DNA of 64,000 nt, taken from positions 62,001 through 126,000 of the forward strand of contig NZ_JABBGG010000008.1 in the NCBI RefSeq assembly GCF_012927275.1, in the 5' to 3' direction. Both the position numbers and the translations under genes were made by a program. Below are positions 45,008 to 52,102 of the stretch, one piece after another. Within the stretch, counting starts at the first letter, position 1. Every line of letters starts with the position of its first letter. The notes beneath the pieces were generated by a model. That model made no database searches and had not been told where the DNA came from. It was given only the letters and a program-made list of their open reading frames with translations. Source of the DNA: Massilia polaris (lineage in GTDB: Bacteria; Pseudomonadota; Gammaproteobacteria; Burkholderiales; Burkholderiaceae_D).

Positions 45008-46189
45008 ATGACGACCGCACAACGTCTCTTCGCGCTGGCCCTGATGGCGCACACGCTGGCTTTACCCGCAATGGCAGCACCCTACATTCCCGCCGACGGC
45101 AGCAAAGTGGTCGAGCGCCTGCCGGCCCGCACCGACCCGGCCCAGCGCGACCTCGCACGGATGCGCGCGGCGTTGAACAAGAACCCGTCCGACCTCGCCC
45201 TCGCGACCACGCTGGCGCGCCGCTATATGGAGATGGCGCGCGGCGACGGCGATCCGCGCTACCTCGGCTATGCACAGGCGGCACTGGCGCCGTGGTGGAA
45301 ACTGCCGCAGCCGCCCGCCGATGTGCTGGTCCTGCGCGCCACGCTGCGCCAGAGCACTCACCAGTTCGGCGCGGCACTGGCCGACCTCGACGCCGTCCTG
45401 AGGCGCGATGCGGAAAACCCCCAAGCCTGGCTGATCCGGGCGACAGTACAGTCGATCACGGGCGACTTCGCCGCCGCCAGGGCCAGTTGCATGCGCCTGC
45501 ATTCGCGCGCGCCGGCGCTGGTGGTGCAGACCTGCCTGTCCAGCGTCGGCAGCGTGAACGGCGCCGCCCGTACCAGTTATGCGGAACTGCAGCAGGCGCT
45601 GGAACGCCATCCGGACGCCGACCAGGGTGTGCGTATCTGGGTGATTACCCTGCTCGCCGAGATGGCGGCCCGCCTTGGCAAGAATGCCGCCGCCGAAGAC
45701 TACTTCCGCCAGGCGCTGGCCCTTGACGATGCCGACAGCTACCTGCTGGCCGCTTACGCCGACTTCCTGCTCGATCACCAGCGCGCACCCGAGGCGGCCG
45801 GCCTGCTGAAAGATAAAACCCGCGCCGACGCCCTGCTGCTGCGCTACGCGCTGGCGCTCAAGGCCACCGGTTCGCCGGAAGCGGCGCGCCACACGGGCGT
45901 ACTGCGCAGCCGCTTCGAAGCGGCGATGCTGCGCACCGACACGGTGCACCAGCGCGAACAGGCCCGCTTCGAGCTGGGACTTCGCAATGACCCCGCAGCC
46001 GCCGTGCGGCTGGCGAAGCTGAACTGGGCGGTCCAGAAGGAGCCGGCCGACCTGCGCATCCTCGCGGAAGCGGCGGCCGCCAGCGGCGATGCCGAAGCCA
46101 CCAGGCTGGTACGCGACTGGCTGAGGGCGTCGAACATCGAGGACCGCACCATCCAGGCGGCGCTCGGCAAACTGAAAGGCGCCGCATGA
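45008..46189 (+). CDS. Secreted TPR-repeat protein
   Basis: This 393-aa protein has a signal peptide (FALALMAHTLALPAMAAP). Most of the rest is helical repeats of the TPR kind: ALNKNPSDLALATTLARRYM, ADVLVLRATLRQSTHQFGAAL, NPQAWLIRATVQSITGDFAAA, GKNAAAEDYFRQALALDDADS. It has no catalytic motif and is likely a periplasmic scaffold. Its stop overlaps the HupE-type start by 4 bases, so the two are coupled. Confidence 0.85.
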   Translation: MTTAQRLFALALMAHTLALPAMAAPYIPADGSKVVERLPARTDPAQRDLARMRAALNKNPSDLALATTLARRYMEMARGDGDPRYLGYAQAALAPWWKLPQPPADVLVLRATLRQSTHQFGAALADLDAVLRRDAENPQAWLIRATVQSITGDFAAARASCMRLHSRAPALVVQTCLSSVGSVNGAARTSYAELQQALERHPDADQGVRIWVITLLAEMAARLGKNAAAEDYFRQALALDDADSYLLAAYADFLLDHQRAPEAAGLLKDKTRADALLLRYALALKATGSPEAARHTGVLRSRFEAAMLRTDTVHQREQARFELGLRNDPAAAVRLAKLNWAVQKEPADLRILAEAAAASGDAEATRLVRDWLRASNIEDRTIQAALGKLKGAA

Positions 46190-47319
46190 TGCGCAGCCTG
46201 CTGACGGCGTACCTCTGCGCCTGCGCCCTGTCGATGGCCCTTCCCGCATCCGCCCACAAGCCGAGCGACAGCTACCTGACCCTGAGCGCGGCCGGCCAGC
46301 AGGTCGACGGCCAGTGGGACATCGCGTTGCGCGACCTCGACATGGCCATTGGCCTCGACTCCGACGGCAATGGCGAACTGACCTGGGATGAAGTGCGCTT
46401 GCGTCACGACGCGATCGCCGCCTACGCGCGGTCGCGCCTCAAGCTGTCGAGCGGCGGCGCGGCCTGCCCGCTGCAGGTCACCGGCCACCTGCTGGACGAC
46501 CATACCGACGGCGCTTATGCCGTGCTGCGCCTGCGCGCCGCCTGCGCAGCCGACGTGGCAACCCTCGACATCGACTACGCCCTGCTGTTCGACATCGACC
46601 CGCAGCACAAAGGCCTGCTCAAGCTCCAGCATGCCGGCCAGGCCACGACCGCGATCTTCACGCCGGACGCGCCGCGCCAGCAGCTCCAGATTGCCGGAGC
46701 GTCGAAGTGGCGCCAGTTCGCCGACTACGTGCGCCACGGCGTCTGGCATATCTGGATCGGCTTCGACCATATCCTGTTCCTGCTGTCGCTGCTGCTGCCG
46801 GCGGTGCTGGTGTACCGCGACCGCGCATGGGCCGGCGCCACGACCTTCCGCGCGGCGGCCATCGACGTCGTCAAGATCGTCACCGCGTTCACGCTGGCCC
46901 ATTCGATCACGCTGACGCTGGCCACGCTCGGCATGCTGTCGCTGCCTTCGCGGCTGGTCGAAGCGGCGATCGCGGCGTCGGTCGCACTGGCTGCGCTGAA
47001 CAACCTGTGGCCGATGTTCCAGCGCCAGCGCGCGCTGATGGCATTCTGCTTCGGCCTGCTTCACGGCTTCGGCTTCGCCGGCGTCCTGATCGACCTGGGC
47101 CTGCCCCAGGCCGCCCTGATGCTGTCGCTGGTCGGGTTCAACGTCGGCGTCGAACTGGGCCAGGTCGCCATCGTCGCCGCCTTCCTGCCGCTGGCCTTCC
47201 TCGCCCGCCACACCTCGTTCTACCGCAAGGCCGTCGTCGCCGGCGGATCCTCGCTGATCGTGCTGGTCGCCCTGGTCTGGCTGGCCGAACGCGGGCTCGA
47301 TGTCCAGCTGATCTCCTGA
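46186..47319 (+). CDS. HupE/UreJ-type membrane protein with an N-terminal EF-hand
   Basis: This 377-aa protein has a signal peptide, a periplasmic domain of about 150 aa, and a membrane domain of about six to seven helices. The membrane part carries HupE/UreJ_2 signatures: GVWHIWIGFDHILFLLSLLL, TLAHSITLTLATL and FGLLHGFGFAGVLIDLGLP. HupE/UreJ proteins are implicated in nickel or cobalt uptake. The periplasmic part contains a canonical EF-hand loop at residues 58-69 (DSDGNGELTWDE), which predicts calcium binding. It overlaps the TPR gene by 4 bases and ends the cluster. Confidence 0.87.
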   Translation: MMRSLLTAYLCACALSMALPASAHKPSDSYLTLSAAGQQVDGQWDIALRDLDMAIGLDSDGNGELTWDEVRLRHDAIAAYARSRLKLSSGGAACPLQVTGHLLDDHTDGAYAVLRLRAACAADVATLDIDYALLFDIDPQHKGLLKLQHAGQATTAIFTPDAPRQQLQIAGASKWRQFADYVRHGVWHIWIGFDHILFLLSLLLPAVLVYRDRAWAGATTFRAAAIDVVKIVTAFTLAHSITLTLATLGMLSLPSRLVEAAIAASVALAALNNLWPMFQRQRALMAFCFGLLHGFGFAGVLIDLGLPQAALMLSLVGFNVGVELGQVAIVAAFLPLAFLARHTSFYRKAVVAGGSSLIVLVALVWLAERGLDVQLIS

Positions 47320-47321
47320 AC

Positions 47322-47350
47322 GATGGGCGCTTCGGCGCCCATCTTGACTT
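47322..47350 (+). terminator. Terminator of the DUF4331-HupE cluster
   Basis: GATGGGCGC-TTCG-GCGCCCATC is a 9-bp perfect stem with a stable TTCG tetraloop two bases after the hupE stop, followed by TTGACTTT. The T-run is interrupted but the hairpin is very strong. Confidence 0.7.
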
Positions 47351-47500
47351 TGTAAGCTCAACGTAAGTAATCTGTAAGCATCCGGGAACATTCTTGCAAG
47401 AGATTTGCCATGCATACAAGAAACAGGAGGTAGCCCCTAGTCGCAAGCGTTGAGATTTATCGGTTTTGATCCATGTAAAAACTAAAACAGGAGACATACG

Positions 47501-48640
47501 ATGAAGAAGAGCGATACCAAGCCACAGGAAGCCGTTTCAAACCGCCGGAAGTTTATTGGCGCAGCCGCGGGCACCGCCCTGGCCGTCCCGATGATTGCCA
47601 CTGCCCAGACCCCGACCCAGCTGCGCTTCCAGAGCACCTGGCCGAGCAAGGACATCTTCCACGAATACGCCCTTGATTTCGCCAAGAAGGTCAACGACAT
47701 GACCGGCGGCGAGCTGAAAATCGAGGTACTTCCTGCCGGTGCGGTCGTTCCCGCTTTCGGCCTGCTCGACGCGGTTTCAAAAGGCACGCTGGACGGCGGC
47801 CACGGCGTCATGGGCTACAACTACGGCAAGCAGAGCGCCATCGCGCTGTGGACCTCGGGCCCGGTGTTCGGCATGGACGCCAACATGGTGCTGGCCTGGC
47901 ACAAGTACGGCGGCGGCAAGGAGCTGCTGGTCAAGCTGTATAACTCGATCGGCGCCAACGTCGTCTCCTACCTCACCGGCCCGATGCCGACCCAGCCGCT
48001 GGGCTGGTTCAAGAAGCCGATCACCAAGGTCGACGACCTGAAAGGCACCAAGTTCCGCACCAACGGCCTGGCGATCGACCTGTTCACCGCGATGGGCGCA
48101 GCCGTCAACGCGCTGCCTGGCGGCGAGATCGTGCCGGCGATGGACCGCGGCCTGCTCGACGGCGCCGAATTCAACAACGCGACCTCCGACCGCCTCCTCG
48201 GTTTCCCCGACGTCTCCAAGGTCTGCATGCTGCAAAGCTTCCACCAGATGTCGGAGCAGTTCGAGATCAGCTTCAACAAGACCAAGTTCAACGCCCTGCC
48301 GGCCAAGATGCGCGCGATCATCGACAACGCCGTCGAAGCCTCATCGGCCGACATGTCGTGGAAGGCGATCGACCGCTACTCCAAGGACTACCGCGACATG
48401 CAGGCCAAGGACGGTGTCAAGTTCTACAAGACTCCTGATTCGGTGCTGCAGGCGCAACTGGCGGTATGGGACGAGGTGGTGAAAAAGAAGGGCGCGGACA
48501 ACCCGCTGTTCCGCGAAGTCGAGCAATCGCAGCGCGCGTTCGCCGACCGCGCCATGAAGTGGGACATGGACACCAACGCCCCGCGGCGCATGGCCTACAA
48601 CCACTACTTCGCGCGCAAGGCGGCGCCGAAGAAGGCGTAA
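47501..48640 (+). CDS. TRAP transporter substrate-binding protein (DctP family)
   Basis: This 379-aa periplasmic receptor captures a small organic acid. A twin-arginine signal is visible (Arg15-Arg16 in SNRRKFIGAAAG) with cleavage after ATAQ, implying export in folded form. The DctP pattern includes FQSTWPSKDIFHEYALDFAKK, LPAGAVVPAFGLLDAVSKG and the substrate-arginine region KGTKFRTNGLAIDLFTAMGA. The closest recalled subgroup includes receptors for 2-oxo acids. It leads the dctP-dctQ-dctM operon. Confidence 0.93.
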   Translation: MKKSDTKPQEAVSNRRKFIGAAAGTALAVPMIATAQTPTQLRFQSTWPSKDIFHEYALDFAKKVNDMTGGELKIEVLPAGAVVPAFGLLDAVSKGTLDGGHGVMGYNYGKQSAIALWTSGPVFGMDANMVLAWHKYGGGKELLVKLYNSIGANVVSYLTGPMPTQPLGWFKKPITKVDDLKGTKFRTNGLAIDLFTAMGAAVNALPGGEIVPAMDRGLLDGAEFNNATSDRLLGFPDVSKVCMLQSFHQMSEQFEISFNKTKFNALPAKMRAIIDNAVEASSADMSWKAIDRYSKDYRDMQAKDGVKFYKTPDSVLQAQLAVWDEVVKKKGADNPLFREVEQSQRAFADRAMKWDMDTNAPRRMAYNHYFARKAAPKKA

Positions 48641-48661
48641 CCCCAACAGGACATGTCCTGC

Positions 48662-48692
48662 ACACCATCCAGATCACCGGATGGTGTTTTTT
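48662..48692 (+). terminator. Intra-operon hairpin between dctP and dctQ
   Basis: ACACCATCC / GGATGGTGT forms a 9-bp stem with an 8-base loop followed by TTTTTTA. It sits 22 bases after the receptor stop. Such a hairpin in TRAP operons can partly terminate transcription or protect the receptor mRNA, giving more receptor than permease. Confidence 0.7.
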
Positions 48693-48725
48693 ATCCGGGC
48701 CGCCGCCCCGCTTCAGGAGCATCGC

Positions 48726-49319
48726 ATGCAGAACGTTTTATTCTTTGTCGACCGGGTCAGCAGCTGGGTCGGCCGGGCCTTTTCCTGGCTGATCGTCGCG
48801 CTGACCTTTCTTATTACATGGGAGGTGTTCGCGCGCTATGTGCTGAACAGCCCCAATCCCTGGGCCTTCGATTTGATGATCATGGCCTACGGCGCCTCGT
48901 TCATGATGGCCGGCGCCTACACGCTGGCCAAGAGCGGCCACGTGCGCGGCGACGTGCTGTACGGCTTCTTCCCGCCACGGCTGCAGGCCGGGCTTGACCT
49001 GTTGCTGTATTTCGTCTTCTTCATTCCCGGCGTGGTTGCGCTGGTATGGGCCGGCTACACCTATGCCGCCGAATCGATGGCGATCAACGAACACTCGACC
49101 CTGACCGCCAACGGTCCGCCGCTGTACCCGTTCAAGATGGTGATCCCGATTTCCGGTGCACTGCTGCTGCTGCAGGGCCTCGCTGAAATCGTCCGCTGCA
49201 TCGTCTGCCTGCGCGATGGCGCATGGCCGCCGCGCGAACCCGACGTCGAGGAAGTCGACGTCGACCAGCTGCGCGAAATGGTCAGCGTCAGCGGCAAGCT
49301 TCCTGGGGGGCCGCGATGA
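48726..49319 (+). CDS. TRAP transporter small permease (DctQ)
   Basis: This 197-aa small permease has four transmembrane helices (about 18-36, 47-68, 93-112, 132-158) and the family segment LTFLITWEVFARYVLNSPNPWAFDLMIMAYGASFMM. Start at ATG 48726 is supported by AGGAG upstream. The C-terminus is acidic (EPDVEEVDVDQLREM). The stop overlaps the dctM start as ATGA. Confidence 0.92.
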   Translation: MQNVLFFVDRVSSWVGRAFSWLIVALTFLITWEVFARYVLNSPNPWAFDLMIMAYGASFMMAGAYTLAKSGHVRGDVLYGFFPPRLQAGLDLLLYFVFFIPGVVALVWAGYTYAAESMAINEHSTLTANGPPLYPFKMVIPISGALLLLQGLAEIVRCIVCLRDGAWPPREPDVEEVDVDQLREMVSVSGKLPGGPR

Positions 49320-51241
49320 AAAAAGAAATCTGGTTCGGGCTGTCCATCCTGGTCGCCCTGGTCATCACGCTGTTCGCCTTGATGCCGGCGCCCGCCGACA
49401 TGACCAACGGCCACGTCGGACTGCTGATGCTGGCCCTGGTGGTCATCGCCATCATGCTCGGCTTCCCTACCGCGTTCACCCTGATGGGGATGGGCGTGAT
49501 GTTCGCGTTCTACGCGTTCTATAGCCGCGATCCCGGGCAGGCATGGCAGCAAACGCTTGACCTGATGGTGCAGCGCGCCTATTCGGTAATGGCGAACGAC
49601 GTGCTCATTTCGATCCCGCTGTTCGTCTTCATGGGCTACCTGGTCGAGCGCGCCAACCTGATCGAGCGCTTGTTCAAGAGCCTGCACATCGCGATGGCGC
49701 GGGTGCCAGGTTCGCTGGCGGTGGCCACCATCGTCACCTGCGCGATCTTCGCGACCGCCACCGGCATCGTCGGCGCGGTGGTGACCTTGATGGGACTCCT
49801 GGCGCTGCCGGCGATGCTCAAGGCCGGCTACAGCACCCAGCTGTCGGCCGGCGCCATCACGGCGGGCGGCTGCCTCGGCATCCTGATCCCGCCGTCGGTG
49901 CTGCTGATCGTGTACGGCGCGACCGCCGGCGTCTCGGTGGTCAAGCTGTATGCGGGCGCCTTGTTCCCGGGGATTATGCTGGCCGCGCTGTACGTCGGCT
50001 ATGTGCTGATCCTGGCCAAGCTGAAGCCGAGCGTGGCCCCGCCGCTGTCCGAAGAAGAGCGCCGCGTCGCCCTGCCCGCGCATGCCACCGCCATCATGGC
50101 CGGGGGCTCGACGCGCGCGCTGCCTGGCCTGATGGGCGCGCTGAAACGTTCGCGCCCGGCTGGCGTAGCGCAGCGTACCGTGGTGACTCAACTGTTCGTC
50201 GCGCTGCTGCCGGCGCTGGCGCTGGCGCTGTTCCTCGGCCTTGGCTACCGCGCATTCACGGCGCCGGCCGATGCGCCGACCGCGATGGTCGAAATGGGCG
50301 CGGCGCAGGAGCTGCCGCCGGAGACCAGCTACAACGGCGGGCTGGAAGAACCGCCGATCGAAGGCGGGCTGGAAGAGCCACCGGTGGAAGGTGCGCTGGC
50401 GGAGCCGCCTGCCGCCGCCGCTCCGCCAGCCGCCGCACCGATTCCGGCCACCGAAGCGAGCAGCACACCGGCGCAGCCCGAATCGCAGGATGCGCCGCGC
50501 GCGTACTGGATCGCGATGGCGATCTGCATCGCATTGGCCGCTGCGTTTTACGCCTACTTCAGCTTCGCCCGGCTTGAGATCTTCAAGATGCTGCTCGGCT
50601 CACTGTTCCCGCTGGCCTTCATGATCCTTGCGGTCCTGGGCAGTATCGTGTTCGGGCTGGCCACGCCGACCGAAGCTGCGGCGATGGGCGCCTTCGGCGG
50701 CATCTTGCTGGCGGTCGCCTACCGCCGCTTCAACTTCGGCATGCTGAAGGAATCGGCCCACCTGGCGACCAAGACCAGTGCGATGGTGTGCTGGCTGTTT
50801 GTCGGGTCGAGCATCTTCTCGGCCGCGTTCGCGCTGCTGGGCGGCCAGGAGATCATCAACTCCTGGGTGCTGTCGATGGACCTGACGCCGATTCAGTTCA
50901 TGCTGCTGGCGCAGGTGATCATCTTCCTGCTCGGCTGGCCGCTGGAATGGACAGAGATCATCGTCATCTTCATGCCGATCTTCGTGCCGCTGCTGGCCCA
51001 CTTCAACATTGACCCGCTGTTCTTCGGCTTGCTCGTTGCGATGAACCTGCAGACCGCGTTCCTGTCGCCGCCGGTCGCGATGTCGGCCTTCTACCTGAAG
51101 GGCGTGGCACCGCCGCACGTCACCCTGAACCAGATCTTCCTGGGGATGTTGCCGTTCATGGGCATCCAGGTACTGGGCATCATCCTGCTGTACACCTTCC
51201 CGGCAATCGGCTTGTGGCTGCCGGAGCTGCTGTACAAGTAA
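49316..51241 (+). CDS. TRAP transporter large permease (DctM) with a Pro/Glu-rich insertion
   Basis: This 641-aa protein is the large permease that drives sodium- or proton-coupled uptake. The first half (1-250) has LGFPTAFTLMGMGVMFAFYAF, GYLVERANLIERLFKSLH, and ITAGGCLGILIPPSVLLIVYG. The second half (from about 395) has GLATPTEAAAMGAFGG, LGWPLEWTEIIVIFMPIFVPLL and LQTAFLSPPVAMSAFYLKG. Between them about 140 residues are inserted, including an extra hydrophobic helix and a repeat GGLEEPPIE / GGLEEPPVE / GALAEPPAA. Typical DctM is about 430 aa. The inserted part is probably a loop on one side of the membrane. Confidence 0.9.
   Translation: MKKEIWFGLSILVALVITLFALMPAPADMTNGHVGLLMLALVVIAIMLGFPTAFTLMGMGVMFAFYAFYSRDPGQAWQQTLDLMVQRAYSVMANDVLISIPLFVFMGYLVERANLIERLFKSLHIAMARVPGSLAVATIVTCAIFATATGIVGAVVTLMGLLALPAMLKAGYSTQLSAGAITAGGCLGILIPPSVLLIVYGATAGVSVVKLYAGALFPGIMLAALYVGYVLILAKLKPSVAPPLSEEERRVALPAHATAIMAGGSTRALPGLMGALKRSRPAGVAQRTVVTQLFVALLPALALALFLGLGYRAFTAPADAPTAMVEMGAAQELPPETSYNGGLEEPPIEGGLEEPPVEGALAEPPAAAAPPAAAPIPATEASSTPAQPESQDAPRAYWIAMAICIALAAAFYAYFSFARLEIFKMLLGSLFPLAFMILAVLGSIVFGLATPTEAAAMGAFGGILLAVAYRRFNFGMLKESAHLATKTSAMVCWLFVGSSIFSAAFALLGGQEIINSWVLSMDLTPIQFMLLAQVIIFLLGWPLEWTEIIVIFMPIFVPLLAHFNIDPLFFGLLVAMNLQTAFLSPPVAMSAFYLKGVAPPHVTLNQIFLGMLPFMGIQVLGIILLYTFPAIGLWLPELLYK
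50336..50416 (+). repeat. Three 27-bp tandem repeats inside dctM
   Basis: Three in-frame 27-base units (50336-50362, 50363-50389, 50390-50416) encode GGLEEPPIE, GGLEEPPVE and GALAEPPAA. The first two differ at few bases; the third is more diverged. The unit length keeps the frame, so the copy number could vary without breaking the gene. Confidence 0.8.
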
Positions 51242-51255
51242 GATGATCAAGCCGC

Positions 51256-51275
51256 GACGCGGAGCATTCCGCGTC
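51256..51275. terminator. Hairpin shared by convergent dctM and YciI genes
   Basis: GACGCGGA-GCAT-TCCGCGTC is a perfect 8-bp stem located 15 bases after the dctM stop and about 55 bases after the YciI stop on the other strand. Neither side has a clear T-tract, so it may act weakly in both directions. Confidence 0.4.
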
Positions 51276-51303
51276 CCGGCGTATTACAGCACGCCGATTT
51301 CGC

Positions 51304-51326
51304 ACCCCAGCGCAGGCGGGAACGAC
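51304..51326. repeat. Possible single REP-like fragment
   Basis: CGCAGGCGGGAACGAC (51311-51326) is the reverse complement of GTCGTTCCCGCCTGCG and shares the GTCGTTCCCGC core with the repeat at 20526-20607. It lies just after the YciI stop. It may be a solitary REP or a decayed half of the two-arm element. Confidence 0.35.
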
Positions 51327-51329
51327 AGC

Positions 51330-51629
51330 TTAGGTACGGACCGGAGTGGACGCGAATTCGCCGACCACCGTGTTCCACTGCCGGACGCGGTAGCCAGTGA
51401 CCAGTCCGTGAATCACATACGGGTCGGCCTTGGCGAAACGCTCGACGACATCCGGCGACTCGGCCTGGAACATCAGCACGGCCATGTCGGCCGGGTCGGC
51501 CAGCGCGCCGGCGACGACAATTTCGCCGCGCTCCTGCGCTTCCCATGCCAGTTTCAAGTGCTCGTCGCGGAATTCGCCGCGGCGTTCGAGATAGTCAGGT
51601 GCGAGGTCGTAACACAACAGGTAGTGCAT
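51330..51629 (-). CDS. YciI-like protein
   Basis: This 99-aa protein of the YciI family (dimeric alpha-beta barrel) starts at ATG 51627-51629: MHYLLCYDLAPDYLERRGEF. It has the family His/Asp pair in the EHLKLAWEAQERGEIVVAGAL region and AVLMFQAESPDVVERFAKADPYV. Catalytic roles in the family are mostly unknown. It lies 10 bases after DUF1854 and may be part of that operon. Confidence 0.88.
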   Translation of the reverse strand: MHYLLCYDLAPDYLERRGEFRDEHLKLAWEAQERGEIVVAGALADPADMAVLMFQAESPDVVERFAKADPYVIHGLVTGYRVRQWNTVVGEFASTPVRT

Positions 51630-51639
51630 GCGTTGCCCT

Positions 51640-52101
51640 TTACAAGAAGCGGTCGAGGATTTTGCGGCTGTGCTTATCGATCGTGAACATGTCACGGATC
51701 AGGAAGTGGATGCCGTGGTTGTCCGCCACCAGCAGCGACGTGGCGCCGATGCGGCGGATGTCTTCTTCGCCCTTGAGCAGGAACTCGGTGTGTCCGCGGT
51801 CGGTCGCAACCGTCCACGTGCAAGGCGTCGCGAAACTGGTGACGCCGACGATACGCAAAATCTCGGGCATGAACTCGCGCCCTTCCAGCTCGTCATGCAC
51901 CAGCTGGCGGATTTCGTCGGGCAGGTCGGCCAGCGCGTCGATCCACGCGACCTCCTTGCCGTCCGGGAGAACCATCGAAATGCCTTCACTAGGGGCCTGG
52001 ATCGGGAACGCGCGCACCGGCAGCACGGCCTCGTGCACCTGGCCGTCTGCGCCGGTCAGCAGCAGTTTGCCGAAGCTGTTGCGGGTCAGTTGAAACGCCA
52101 T
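51640..52101 (-). CDS. Cyanophycin-associated DUF1854 protein
   Basis: This 153-aa protein matches the DUF1854 family, which recurs beside cyanophycin synthetases. Segments seen are PVRAFPIQAPSEGISMVLPDGKE split by short loops, WIDALADLPDEIRQLV, EFMPEILRIVGVTSFATPC and HGIHFLIRDMFTIDKHSRKIL. Its function is unknown. It is one base away from the ABC transporter gene and on the opposite strand to cphA' and cphA, so the cyanophycin locus is organised as two divergent units. Confidence 0.85.
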   Translation of the reverse strand: MAFQLTRNSFGKLLLTGADGQVHEAVLPVRAFPIQAPSEGISMVLPDGKEVAWIDALADLPDEIRQLVHDELEGREFMPEILRIVGVTSFATPCTWTVATDRGHTEFLLKGEEDIRRIGATSLLVADNHGIHFLIRDMFTIDKHSRKILDRFL

Positions 52102-52102
52102 C

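Noticed and set aside
50336-50416. Short regular repeats considered as a CRISPR remnant
   Set aside because: The units are contiguous with no spacers, in frame and within dctM, so they are a coding tandem repeat.
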